Assembly: GCA_003506735.1 (NCBI GenBank)
Contig: DNYS01000141.1
Span: 1-15,188 of the forward strand
Length of the DNA stretch: 15,188 bases
Direction: 5' to 3'
From: Nitrospinota bacterium
Lineage (GTDB): Bacteria; UBA8248
A model generated the notes under the pieces. It had not been told where the DNA came from and searched no databases. It was given only the letters and a program-made list of their open reading frames with translations. This document shows positions 6,807 through 14,574 of the stretch, piece after piece; position 1 is the stretch's first letter, and each line of letters begins with the position of its first letter. The position numbers and the translations under genes are program-made.

Positions 6807-8183
6807 ATGACCTCCGCCCTCGATGCGTTCGCCAAGGCTGTCCTCGCCGACACGGGAGAGAACGGGCTGATTACCGCCGAGGGCGTGGCCGCGTTCGAAA
6901 TCGGCGGGAAATCCCCCGCCCTCATCGCCCGGCCGGGGGTGCACGAGGCGGCGGCGCGGGTGCTCGCCCGCGCGAACGAGGCCGGACTCGCGGTGGTGCC
7001 CTGGGGCGGAGGCACGGGCCGGCGGACGGGCTATCCTCCCGCGCGCTACGACGTGGCCCTTTCGACCGAAGGGCTTTCGGAGGCGGTGGAGTTTTTGCGC
7101 GACGACTTGACCGCCGTGGTGGGCGCCGGCATGACGATTTCGGCGCTGGACCGCCTCACCGGCCCCGAGGGGCAAACGGCGGGGCTCGATCCGCCCCATC
7201 CGGGCCGGGCCACCGTGGGCGGGACGATTGTCGCCGAGCGCTCGGGACCGATGCGGGTGCGCTACGGGCGGGCGAGGGACCGGGTGATGCGGATGCGCAT
7301 CGTCCTGGCGGACGGCTCGACGCAGACCTACGGGGCGCTCGTCGTGAAAAACGTGACGGGATACGACATGAACCGCCTCCTGGCCGGGAGCTGGGGGACG
7401 CTGGCGGTGGTGACCGAATTGGCCATCCGCCTCTACAAAAAACCCGATCGGGTGGGCGCGGTGGCGGGAGGATTCTCCTCGGTCGAGGCGGTTTTCGCCG
7501 CCGGGAGGAAGCTTTCGGCCGCGCCGCTCTCGCCCGTCTGGGTGGAGGCGGTGGACGCGGGGCGAATCGGGGCGATGGCGCCCGGGGTTCCCGGACTTCC
7601 GGGCCCCTGGTGTCTCGCGGCGGCCTATGGCGACTTCGAGGAGGGCCTTGGCCAGATGCTTGCCCGGGCGGAGGAGATGATCCGAGAGGCGGGAGGCGCG
7701 GACCTTCGCCGCCTCGGCGGGGAGGAGACCGAGGCGCTGGGCCGCGCGCTGGCCGATCCGCCGGGGGGCGGATTTTCCGGAGCCGATGCGCTGGAGTTTC
7801 GCGCCTCGGCGCGGCTGGATCAGCTTCCCCGGATGGCGGCGGCGGCCGGGGATGCGGCCCGGGTGGGCGGCTACCGGCTGGCGTCGGCGGCCCATGCCGC
7901 GAGCGGGATTCTCCGGTGCTGGCTGGCGCCCGATGGAGGCAACCCCTCTCCCGGCGCGGCCTGGAATTCGTTTCGCGAGGGATGCCGGGCGGGCGCGGAC
8001 CCCCGAAAGGGCAGGGCGGTCCATGTCAGCCTGCCCGGAGCTCCCGATTCCCTGCGCGCCGGTGACGGGGTATGGGGCGAGGATGCCCTCGAGCCCGCCA
8101 TGGTCGATCTCATGCGCCGCCTCAAGGCCGAGTACGATCCGTTGGGAACCCTCAGTCCGGGCCGCTTTGTGGCCCGGATATAA
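6807..8183 (+). CDS. glcE: Glycolate oxidase subunit GlcE-like FAD-binding protein, 458 aa
   Basis: This is the second flavin-binding subunit. It has one PCMH-type FAD domain in the first half: VVPWGGGTGRRTGY near residue 61 (pyrophosphate loop), PHPGRATVGGTIVAERSGP near 130 and VVKNVTGYDMNRLLAGSWG near 180, the GYD signature of GlcE. The C-terminal half is more divergent, with a final EYDPLGTLSPGRFVARI tail typical of the family. At 458 aa it is longer than E. coli GlcE (about 350). No Shine-Dalgarno is visible before the ATG, and only six bases separate it from the glcD stop, so translational coupling is likely. The last codons and the stop (8181-8183) form the first copy of a 34-bp hairpin repeat that continues downstream, so the 3' end of this gene seems to have been duplicated in place. 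Confidence 0.9.
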   Translation: MTSALDAFAKAVLADTGENGLITAEGVAAFEIGGKSPALIARPGVHEAAARVLARANEAGLAVVPWGGGTGRRTGYPPARYDVALSTEGLSEAVEFLRDDLTAVVGAGMTISALDRLTGPEGQTAGLDPPHPGRATVGGTIVAERSGPMRVRYGRARDRVMRMRIVLADGSTQTYGALVVKNVTGYDMNRLLAGSWGTLAVVTELAIRLYKKPDRVGAVAGGFSSVEAVFAAGRKLSAAPLSPVWVEAVDAGRIGAMAPGVPGLPGPWCLAAAYGDFEEGLGQMLARAEEMIREAGGADLRRLGGEETEALGRALADPPGGGFSGADALEFRASARLDQLPRMAAAAGDAARVGGYRLASAAHAASGILRCWLAPDGGNPSPGAAWNSFREGCRAGADPRKGRAVHVSLPGAPDSLRAGDGVWGEDALEPAMVDLMRRLKAEYDPLGTLSPGRFVARI

Positions 8184-8251
8184 GATCACCCTGGGCCGCT
8201 TTGTGGCCCGATTATGAGATCAGCCCGGGCGCTTCGTGGCCCGGATATAAG
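8157..8251 (+). repeat. Three tandem copies of a 34-bp hairpin-forming unit at the glcE/glcF junction
   Basis: Units start at 8159, 8193 and 8227, an exact 34-bp period. Copies 1 and 2 are identical over the first 18 bases and match at 29 of 34 positions; copy 3 lacks one C in the stem and has T-to-C in the loop. Each unit contains an inverted repeat around a short loop. Copy 1 has CCGGGCC 8157-8163 and GGCCCGG 8171-8177, a 7-bp stem; copy 2 has GGGCC/GGCCC; copy 3 has CCGGGC 8225-8230 and GCCCGG. Copy 1 encodes the last residues of GlcE (GRFVARI) and its TAA. The period is not a multiple of three, so later copies do not extend the protein. Transcribed as RNA these give three hairpins just before the glcF ribosome site. 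No U-tract follows. Confidence 0.8.
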
Positions 8252-8267
8252 AAAGGAAACCCGCCGC

Positions 8268-9611
8268 ATGACCACTAGATCTGCCGTATCGCCCGCCCAA
8301 GGCGCGAACCCCTTCCTGGGGCCGGACGGGGTGGACCGCGAGATCATCCAGCGGTGCATCCACTGCGGCTTTTGCACGACGAGTTGCCCGACGTTCGCCG
8401 TCCTCGGGAACGAGATGGACTCCCCGCGGGGGCGCATCTACCTCATGCGGCTCGTAGTGGACGGGGAGATGGAGGTGACCGGAGAGGTCATCCAGCACCT
8501 GGACCGCTGCCTGGACTGCCGGGCGTGCGAGACGGCCTGTCCCTCCGGGGTGTCCTACGGCAAGCTCATCGAGACGGCGCGCGCGGGGCTCGAGAAGGTG
8601 CGGGGCCGGCCCCTCGGCGAGCGGGCGCTCCGCCGGATTCTGTTCAGGTGGCTGCTCCCGAACCGCCCGCTCCTCGTCCTGGCCGCCGCGATCACCCGCC
8701 TCTACCAAAAAACGATGCTGGGAAGCATTGTGCGCGGGCTCGGATTGATTCCCGCTCGCCTGGCGCGGCTTGAGCCCATGATGCCCGAGGCGCCCGAGGT
8801 GTCGGCGATGATGCCCCTCCCGCCGGAGGTTCCCGCCGCCGGGGAGGAAAAATACCGGGTCGCCTTTTTCGGGGGCTGCCTTCAGTCGGCACTTTTCGGG
8901 GAGGTCAACCGCGCCGCCGTGCGCACGCTCGCGGTGAATGGCGTCCGCGTGGTGTTTCCCCGCGAGCAGACCTGCTGCGGGGCGCTCCAGGCGCACGCGG
9001 GCGACCGGGAGACGGCGCGCATCCTCGCCAGGCGGAATCTCGATGCCATCGACGCGGCGGAATACGACGCCATCGTCCTGGCGGTGTCGGGTTGCGGGGC
9101 CATGCTCCACGATTACGCCGACCTGTTGGCGGACGATCCCGCCTATGCCGGTAGGGCGCGCCGCTTCAGCGAAAAGGCGGTGGATGTGACGGTCTTCCTT
9201 TCACGGATCGGGGTGCGCAAGGCCCCCCATCCCGAGCCACGGCGGGTGGCCTATCATCATCCCTGCCACCTCTACCACGCGCTCAAGGTCCGCGAGGAGC
9301 CCCTCGATGTCCTCCGTGCGATGGAGAACATCGAAATCGCTCCCCTCCGCGAGAGCGATTGGTGCTGCGGTTCGGCGGGAAGCTACAACCTGACGCAGAC
9401 CGATATCTCCATGAAACTCCTCGACCGGAAGATGGACCATGTACGGGACGCGGGCGCCCCGGTGCTCTGCACGGGAAATCCGGGCTGTCAGATTCAGATC
9501 GGATTCGGCGCCCGGGAGCGGGGGATGGACCTGCGCGTCGTGCACCCCCTGATCCTGCTGGATGAGGCCTACCGGGCGGAAGGGATCTACGAGGGCGCGG
9601 CCCTGCCCTAG
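8268..9611 (+). CDS. glcF: Glycolate oxidase iron-sulfur subunit GlcF-like, 447 aa
   Basis: This is the electron-transfer subunit that carries electrons from the flavin subunits to the quinone pool at the membrane. Two 4Fe-4S ferredoxin motifs are intact: CIHCGFCTTSCP (C30, C33, C36, C40) and CLDCRACETACP (C81, C84, C87, C91). Two CCG-type domains follow: FFGGCLQSALFG ... CCGALQAHAG near 210-245, and HHPCHLYHA ... WCCGSAGSYNL near 330-375. A further Cys pattern, SGCGAMLHDY, lies between them, and CTGNPGCQIQI follows near the C-terminus. The ATG at 8268 is chosen because AAAGGAAA lies about 10 nt upstream. The in-frame ATG at 8214 lies inside copy 2 of the hairpin repeat and would add an unrelated 18-residue leader. 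It is last in the operon; the gene ends 99 bp before the convergent mechanosensitive channel gene. Confidence 0.92.
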   Translation: MTTRSAVSPAQGANPFLGPDGVDREIIQRCIHCGFCTTSCPTFAVLGNEMDSPRGRIYLMRLVVDGEMEVTGEVIQHLDRCLDCRACETACPSGVSYGKLIETARAGLEKVRGRPLGERALRRILFRWLLPNRPLLVLAAAITRLYQKTMLGSIVRGLGLIPARLARLEPMMPEAPEVSAMMPLPPEVPAAGEEKYRVAFFGGCLQSALFGEVNRAAVRTLAVNGVRVVFPREQTCCGALQAHAGDRETARILARRNLDAIDAAEYDAIVLAVSGCGAMLHDYADLLADDPAYAGRARRFSEKAVDVTVFLSRIGVRKAPHPEPRRVAYHHPCHLYHALKVREEPLDVLRAMENIEIAPLRESDWCCGSAGSYNLTQTDISMKLLDRKMDHVRDAGAPVLCTGNPGCQIQIGFGARERGMDLRVVHPLILLDEAYRAEGIYEGAALP

Positions 9612-9710
9612 CGAGAAAATCTGGAGCGAGGGGCCGAATCCCGAATTTGCTTTCCGGGCCTTTGGCGGCGCGTTTTTTTCGAATTCCCCGAACGATCGAT
9701 GCCGGCGCGG
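9612..9710. other. Convergent intergenic spacer between glcF and the channel gene
   Basis: This 99-bp spacer separates two converging stop codons, so transcription from both sides should end here. A run of seven T at 9673-9679 on the plus strand follows GC-rich sequence, as in an intrinsic terminator for glcDEF, but the only hairpins found before it are short (for example CCCG/CGGG, four pairs). On the minus strand GCCG/CGGC around 9701-9711 gives a four-pair stem with no U-tract. A terminator is likely by position but weak by sequence. Confidence 0.3.
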
Positions 9711-11873
9711 CTAATCGTCCTTGGGCTTGTCCTCGGGGGGGATCATGTGAACGTCCCGCTGGGGGAAGGGGATGGTGATTCCGCGCTGGTTGAGGATTTT
9801 TTCGACCGCGAACAGGAGGTCGCTTTTAATTCTTCTCATGGTCTTGGGCTCATCGTACCAAAAGAGCAATTCGAAGTTCAGGGAGCTGTCGCCGAACTCT
9901 TTGAAAAACACCACGGGAACCGGGTATTCGAGAACGTCGTCTGTGGTTTTCGCCGCCTCGAGAAGGCATTCGCGGACCAGGGCGGTATCGGTTTGATAGG
10001 CGACGCCCACCGATACCTGGCCCCGGGTGATCTTCTCGCTGTGGCTCCAGTTGATGACGGTGTTGGAAACGAAATTCGAGTTCGGAACGATGACCGAAAT
10101 ATTGTCCAGGGTCCGGACCACGGTGCTCCGCAGGGTCACCTGCTGGACGACGCCGGAGGTATCGCCCACCTCGATGAAATCGCCGGGTTTCACCGTCCGC
10201 TCCAGAAGAAGAATGATGCCGCTGATCAGGTTGTTGGAGATGGTCTGAAGGCCGAACCCGACACCGATGCCCAGGACGCCCGCCAGGACGGTCAGCGTCG
10301 TGAAGTCCACCCCGATCGATTTGAGCGCAAGAATGATGCCGATGGCCATGGTGAGATAGCCGACGCCGATGGAGAAGTTCGAGCGGAACGCCTCGCCCGC
10401 CACCGTCCGCTCCAGGCGTCTCTGGCTGAGGAAGCGGAGATACCGGCTCAGCCACCAGAAGAAGAAGAATATTCCGGCCATCTTGAAAAGGCTGCCGAGG
10501 GAGATCGGGACCCCCCCGAGCTGGGTGATGGGGGCCGAGAGCAGGCGGAACGTCCACGAGACGGCGTAGAGATCCACCCCCCAAAGGATCAGGAGAAATA
10601 TGAGGGTCCCCGCGAAGAAAACGACCCGGACGATGCGGAGGGAAAGCCCCTTGAATTTCCTGCGCTGGTCCGGACTCACGAAAGAGGGCCGGTAGGGGTC
10701 CCTCTCCGGGTCGAAAGCCCCTTCGATCTGGGCCCGGACGCGGGAAAGGGCCAGCCAGCCGATGGAGACGACGAAGGCGCTGAAGAAAATTCCGACGACG
10801 AGGTATTGGGTCAGGTTGTTGTAGCCGAAAGAGTAGAAGGCATACAGGGCGACCGCGGTGGTGACCAAGAGGAGGCGGAAGGCGTGAACCGCCAGCCTAT
10901 CCTTGGGGGCCTCACCCGCATCTTCGCCGCCGGGTTCTTTTTTCACGGCAAGGGCCATGGCGGCCAGCGATGCGACGGAAAGGACGTTCGCCACCAGGCC
11001 TATCCGGAAAACCACCCAAAGGAGGTCGATGATGCCCGGCTTGTATGAAAGCGAGACGAGGGTGGCGATGGGAATGAGCGTCCAGGCGCACGTTCTCCAT
11101 ACCCGCTGGATCAGAAGCTGGAGAAGGCGGACGGCGTGATCCGCAAGTCCGGGGGAAGCGGGCGGAGGGGCGGATCGAAAAAGAATCTCGCGGAAAAAAA
11201 AGAGGGCCTTCCCGTAGATGGCCGCTCCGCCGACGAGGGCAGTTCCGGCGAGGAGATATTTCCGCTCAAGTTCGAAAATGACGAATACAACGAGGACCGA
11301 GACAAGAAACAAAGCCCGGGGCACGAAGGCGATGGCCAGATCGTAGGCTCCCCCGGCCATCGAGAATTCTTCGGGGGCGCGCCGGATTTCGGCGCGCTCT
11401 TTTTGTTTTTTCAGCCACCCGTCCAGCCAGCGCCTCGAATACAGGAACCCCCCGAATACGATGAAGAACCCGAGGCCCTTTCCCATGAAGCCGGCGCTCG
11501 CGAGGCCGGAGTACTGCTCGGGGAGGTTTCCCGTGAAGTTCCGCCACACCAGGAACAGCGCGACCAGATCATTGGCCATTCCCGCAAGGTCGCCGAAACC
11601 GACGGAGGATCGGTCCCGGTCCAGCAAGGTGCCCCGGCCCCACAAAACGAGGGGAGCGGGGCCGCCGCCCTTTCGGGGAGGGGCGATTTTTTTCGGCGGG
11701 CCCGAGACCGGCCGTCCGGAGGTTTTTTCCGCCGCACCGGAGAGGGGTGGCTGGGATACCCACGCCAGCGCCAGGCAAAGCGCCAGGGCCCCCCAGATCC
11801 CGCACCGAAGCCGGCCGCACCGGAGCCGGCCCCGCCGGGGGTGGGCGCGCCGGGGGTGGACGGAGCGCGTCAT
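9711..11873 (-). CDS. Large MscS-family mechanosensitive ion channel, 720 aa
   Basis: The C-terminal third carries the MscS core. The pore helix and following segment read LTVLAGVLGIGVGFGLQTIS and NNLISGIILLLE (about residues 525-560). The beta-domain follows with VKPGDFIEVGDTSGVVQQV and VPNSNFVSNTVINWS (about 560-610), and the alpha/beta vestibule ends in GITIPFPQRDVH. The first 500 residues hold an exported-type N-terminus (hydrophobic GALALCLALAWV, then SGAAEK) and roughly eight to ten membrane helices separated by charged loops, so this belongs to the large multi-helix MscS group. The family releases solutes during osmotic down-shock. The ATG at 11873 is used. A TTG at 11894, 7 nt after the upstream stop, is an alternative; neither has a clear ribosome site, which suggests coupling to the upstream gene. 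The basic N-terminus contains duplicated pentapeptides (HPRRA/HPRRG, RLRCG/RLRCG). Confidence 0.9.
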   Translation of the reverse strand: MTRSVHPRRAHPRRGRLRCGRLRCGIWGALALCLALAWVSQPPLSGAAEKTSGRPVSGPPKKIAPPRKGGGPAPLVLWGRGTLLDRDRSSVGFGDLAGMANDLVALFLVWRNFTGNLPEQYSGLASAGFMGKGLGFFIVFGGFLYSRRWLDGWLKKQKERAEIRRAPEEFSMAGGAYDLAIAFVPRALFLVSVLVVFVIFELERKYLLAGTALVGGAAIYGKALFFFREILFRSAPPPASPGLADHAVRLLQLLIQRVWRTCAWTLIPIATLVSLSYKPGIIDLLWVVFRIGLVANVLSVASLAAMALAVKKEPGGEDAGEAPKDRLAVHAFRLLLVTTAVALYAFYSFGYNNLTQYLVVGIFFSAFVVSIGWLALSRVRAQIEGAFDPERDPYRPSFVSPDQRRKFKGLSLRIVRVVFFAGTLIFLLILWGVDLYAVSWTFRLLSAPITQLGGVPISLGSLFKMAGIFFFFWWLSRYLRFLSQRRLERTVAGEAFRSNFSIGVGYLTMAIGIILALKSIGVDFTTLTVLAGVLGIGVGFGLQTISNNLISGIILLLERTVKPGDFIEVGDTSGVVQQVTLRSTVVRTLDNISVIVPNSNFVSNTVINWSHSEKITRGQVSVGVAYQTDTALVRECLLEAAKTTDDVLEYPVPVVFFKEFGDSSLNFELLFWYDEPKTMRRIKSDLLFAVEKILNQRGITIPFPQRDVHMIPPEDKPKDD
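11801..11860 (-). repeat. Two adjacent pairs of 15-bp tandem repeats in the channel's N-terminal coding region
   Basis: CGCACCGAAGCCGGC (11801-11815) is followed directly by CGCACCGGAGCCGGC (11816-11830), 14 of 15 bases identical. Next comes CGCCGGGGGTGG at 11833 and again at 11848, also 15 bp apart. On the coding strand these give two RLRCG and two HPRR(A/G) pentapeptides before the signal-like hydrophobic segment. Two independent 15-bp duplications side by side suggest replication slippage in a low-constraint N-terminus. Confidence 0.75.
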
Positions 11874-11901
11874 TCCATCGGGGGTTTTTGTCAACGAAAT
11901 A

Positions 11902-12924
11902 TCAGCGGATCTCGAACGAGACCCGGTCCTCGGCCCATTTGGAGGCGGGGGCGTTGGCTTTTACGGCGGAAATGTCCCGGGTCAGGGTGCTCGATTCCTT
12001 TCGGGACAGGGAACGGACGGGTCCTTTCATCCGATGAAAATCCTTGGGCAGGAAGGTCACGGGATTTTTCGTGGCGATGGCGCGCACGATCTCGCGGCCG
12101 GGCTTTCCGCCGAGGATGAATTCGAAATCGGCGTCCTTGGAGGGCACCGTGATGGTTTGTCCCGCCCGGACGAAATTGTTCTTTGTGAACCGGTTGGGGA
12201 AGATGATGGTCACGTCGCCGCTCGTCCCCAGATCGACGAGCGTGACGTAGGCGTCTTTGGTGGTCGTGAAGCGAAACTCCAGCTTGTCCCCGAGCTCGTA
12301 TCGTTTTTTCATGGGCTCGAACACGATTTTAAAATCGCTCGCCGGGCCGTTATTCGACACATCCTTTGTGCCGCCGGATTTCGAGCAAAACGAGGACATC
12401 GACTCGCCGAGCAGCTTGGAATTGAATTTATTATTGGGAACCTCTCTCGTCACGGCCGCCATGACCGTGCTGGTGACCGTGCTGATGATACTGAGGGTGA
12501 TCATCAGCTCGTTGCCGAACACTTCCATGTTGCCCACGGCGAGCGCGTCCACCCCCATGAGGTTGCCGATCTTCTGGGCGTCCGAGTCCCGAAACCGATC
12601 GTCGGTCCACAGTTCGTGCTCCGCGGCCAGCTGGCAAAGCTGGCTCCGATCCAGGACCTCGAACCCGCCCGCGGAAGACATGGCGAACAAGGCCACCTGA
12701 ACCTGTTTGGCTATATAGGCTCCGAGCCGGGTGGGTTTCCCGGCGTAGACGAAGGTGCCCGTTCCGACTTTTTTGCCTTGAAACGTTTTCTTGCCCTTGA
12801 TGGCGGATTCGACGAGCGATCGGATTTGCTTGCCCAGGGAGGCCGGACGCGCCGCCCCCGTCAGGGCAAGAAAACAGACGATAACCCCAGCAAGAATCCC
12901 GATTCGCTTTCCGGTGGCCATCAT
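11902..12924 (-). CDS. Secreted FlgO/CsgG-like protein with C-terminal DUF4384-like domain, 340 aa
   Basis: A signal peptide (GKRIGILAGVIVCFLALTGA, cleavage near residue 25-28) lacks a lipobox cysteine. Residues about 45-155 follow the FlgO/CsgG pattern: TRLGAYIAKQVQVALF, then GGFEVLDRSQLCQLAAEHEL, then AQKIGNLMGVDALAVGNMEV and a strand with a final REVPNN. Residues about 195-310 follow the DUF4384 pattern: YELGDKLEFRFTTTKDAYVT, then LVDLGTSGDVTIIFPNRFTK, FVRAGQTITVPSKDADFEF and GREIVRAIATKNP. In known proteins the first domain occurs in outer-membrane assembly factors and the second beside stress- or polymer-associated envelope proteins; this protein's role is unknown. The ATG at 12924 has AGGGGA 7 nt upstream and lies 10 nt after the preceding stop. 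A TTG at 12942 is less likely. The channel gene follows within 28 bp. Confidence 0.75.
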   Translation of the reverse strand: MMATGKRIGILAGVIVCFLALTGAARPASLGKQIRSLVESAIKGKKTFQGKKVGTGTFVYAGKPTRLGAYIAKQVQVALFAMSSAGGFEVLDRSQLCQLAAEHELWTDDRFRDSDAQKIGNLMGVDALAVGNMEVFGNELMITLSIISTVTSTVMAAVTREVPNNKFNSKLLGESMSSFCSKSGGTKDVSNNGPASDFKIVFEPMKKRYELGDKLEFRFTTTKDAYVTLVDLGTSGDVTIIFPNRFTKNNFVRAGQTITVPSKDADFEFILGGKPGREIVRAIATKNPVTFLPKDFHRMKGPVRSLSRKESSTLTRDISAVKANAPASKWAEDRVSFEIR

Positions 12925-12934
12925 TGAAATTCCC

Positions 12935-13399
12935 CTACTCAACCTCGACTTCCAGGATTACGGCGGTGATGTTTCCTTCGGCGTCGGCGATGGTCAGCTT
13001 GATTCGGTGACTGCCCGAGGGGACCTGGGCCTCCTTGATGTAGATCCGGTTATCCGCCTCGTTTAAATAAGGCTTGATCCGGTCGGTCAGGTCGATGCCC
13101 CACAGCGCCAGGAGCGTTGCCTTAAACGTTTCGTAGTCGATGCTTTTTCCGTTCGGGCCCGCCTTGAATACCAGATCGATCTCGAAGGGGGGTTTCACCG
13201 AATCCGTGCCTCCAGGCTTTACGATCTCGATTTGCGGACCCCCGTCCGGAAGAACAGCCTTTTCCAGCGGGGCCGGGGGAAGCATGGCTTCGCCCTCCGT
13301 AATGAGAAAGACAGCCCCCCTCGGCTGCGCCGAGGTGCCGGCAACGCCGAGAAAAATCAAGACCAGCGCGGCGGCAAAAGCTCCAAAACGAAATCTCAT
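12935..13399 (-). CDS. Small secreted protein with a predicted Ig-like beta-sandwich domain, 154 aa
   Basis: No named family was recognised. A clear signal peptide (MRFRFGAFAAALVLIFLGVA, cleavage near GTSA-QP at about residue 24) predicts export. The mature part reads as alternating beta strands: QIEIVKPGG, PPFEIDLVFKAGPNG, NRIYIKEAQVPSGSHRIKL and TIADAEGNITAVILEVEVE. The closing 'xSGxHxIxLTIxDxxGNxTxxxLxVxV' pattern is typical of Ig-like or cadherin-like folds found in adhesion and surface proteins. The ATG at 13399 overlaps the TGA of the upstream FlgT-like gene as ATGA, so the two are translationally coupled; an upstream in-frame ATG at 13429 would place the start well inside that gene and extend the signal peptide oddly. 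The TAG stop is followed 10 nt later by the FlgO-like gene. A non-catalytic binding or structural role is inferred. Confidence 0.75.
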   Translation of the reverse strand: MRFRFGAFAAALVLIFLGVAGTSAQPRGAVFLITEGEAMLPPAPLEKAVLPDGGPQIEIVKPGGTDSVKPPFEIDLVFKAGPNGKSIDYETFKATLLALWGIDLTDRIKPYLNEADNRIYIKEAQVPSGSHRIKLTIADAEGNITAVILEVEVE

Positions 13400-14538
13400 T
13401 GAACGTATCGAAGCACAGCGCGTGTCCATCCGAATTCCTCCAGTTTGAGTCGCAACTCAGGCTTCCTGGCCAGGCTCGTGGCCAGGTATATAGTTTTCTC
13501 CGGATATTTGACGAAGTATACTGAATTATCCCGCGAATATTGGGGTTCATTTCCCATGGTCACCCAGCGTTCCGATTTTACGAGGAACCCGATTTTGCGG
13601 AATATCGTGTCGTTGGGGATTCCCCGTATGTGAATTTCCACCTCGCGCTCGGACCGGTGGATGTATTCGTCGAGCGCCTTGACGATATCGTCGGAGGCCT
13701 GCTTGCCCGCCTTGCGGAGCGCATTCCGACCGGCGCCGCGGCAGTTTCTCCGGAATCCCTTCGATTCGGCGGAAAAAATTTCCAGCACCTGTCCCGTCTC
13801 GGCGACGACCACCCGCGCTTCCACCTCGGCACGGGCCGAGACGATTCGTCCGCGCCTCTGGCTGATTTCCGTCGCCGCCTCGCCGCCGATAATGATGTTG
13901 GAAAGAAACTTGAGCCGGAGGCGCGCCGCCGCCCTTTTGTCTCTGCCCTCCAGGGCCATGGAAATGTCTCTCCGGTTGATGGCCGAGCTGCGCCGGGCGT
14001 CGAGGACCTTGTAATTGGAGCGGACCAGTTTTTTGATGATCATATTTTCCACGATGGCCCGGCGGCTCCTGCGGCCGCAATTGGTTTCCGGAATCTGGAC
14101 GATCACCGATATGTTCGAGACCAGATCGTTGAGCCGCTCCTTGAGTTTCCGGGGGAGCACCCAGGCTTCAATTTCAACGCAAACGCGCCCCGCGGTCTGT
14201 TTCTTGGAAAGAATTTCAAAACTCTTGACGAATCCGCCGGTTTTGTTCTTGACGAACGAATCGAAGAGAGCCGAATTTTTCACGATCGTCTCCGCGTCCA
14301 CGAGGACGCCGAAGGCCTTTTCGATGGCGCTTCTCCGGGCTGCGATGACCGCCTCGTCGGCCGCTCTTTCGGCATCGCCCCCCAGGATCGTTCCGCACCC
14401 TTTCCCGAGCTGCTTCTGCGCTTTTCCCGGATCCGGGGCTCCCCGGGCGGCTCCGGGCGCCATGCCCAGCGCGAAGCAGGTGAGGGCGGCGAGAAATAGG
14501 AAATACGCGCCCCCGGTGCGGCGATATTCAGTATGCAT
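13396..14538 (-). CDS. FlgT-like secreted protein, 380 aa
   Basis: A signal peptide (AYFLFLAALTCFALGMAPGA, cleavage near residue 34) leads into a FlgT-type N-terminal domain: EAVIAARRSAIEKAFGVLVD, ETIVKNSALFDSFVKNKTGG, FVKSFEILSKKQTAGRVCVE and IEAWV. This is the conserved 'RR-Ai-qAfG-lV-aeT-vkn ... Gyv-sy-il' signature of the periplasmic flagellar ring protein FlgT. A middle domain (about 140-290) begins ISVIVQIPETNCG and contains KKLVRSNYKVLDARR, resembling FlgT-M/TolB-N-like folds. A C-terminal alpha/beta domain reads VEIHIRGIPNDTIFRKIGFL to IYLATSLARK. Length matches FlgT (about 375). The ATG at 14538 has GGAG 9 nt upstream; ATG 14553 would add five residues with a poorer site. Flagellar genes are absent nearby, so a flagellar role is not assumed. 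It overlaps the next gene by four bases. Confidence 0.75.
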   Translation of the reverse strand: MHTEYRRTGGAYFLFLAALTCFALGMAPGAARGAPDPGKAQKQLGKGCGTILGGDAERAADEAVIAARRSAIEKAFGVLVDAETIVKNSALFDSFVKNKTGGFVKSFEILSKKQTAGRVCVEIEAWVLPRKLKERLNDLVSNISVIVQIPETNCGRRSRRAIVENMIIKKLVRSNYKVLDARRSSAINRRDISMALEGRDKRAAARLRLKFLSNIIIGGEAATEISQRRGRIVSARAEVEARVVVAETGQVLEIFSAESKGFRRNCRGAGRNALRKAGKQASDDIVKALDEYIHRSEREVEIHIRGIPNDTIFRKIGFLVKSERWVTMGNEPQYSRDNSVYFVKYPEKTIYLATSLARKPELRLKLEEFGWTRAVLRYVQ

Positions 14539-14574
14539 ATGATTCAGCTCCATCCGTTGAACGTCCGCCGGATA

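Noticed and set aside
5186..8189. Very long open frames on both strands across glcD-glcE (about 950 codons each).
   Set aside because: They are shadows created by GC-rich codon use. The plus-strand one is full of Arg/Gly/Pro low-complexity sequence, neither shows a family pattern, and the GlcD and GlcE frames carry intact motifs.
8157..8251. The 34-bp repeats as a CRISPR array.
   Set aside because: The copies are directly adjacent with no unique spacers, the first is coding sequence, and no cas gene is present.
8214..8267. ATG at 8214 as the start of glcF.
   Set aside because: It falls inside the second copy of the hairpin repeat, has no ribosome site, and the added residues do not fit the family.
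9673..9679. Seven-T run as a firm intrinsic terminator for glcDEF.
   Set aside because: No stem longer than about four pairs was found directly before it, so it is noted only as part of the spacer.
9699..12927. Long plus-strand frames opposite the MscS and FlgO-like genes.
   Set aside because: Charged, low-complexity translations with no domain pattern and no ribosome sites; the minus-strand frames are clearly the coding ones.
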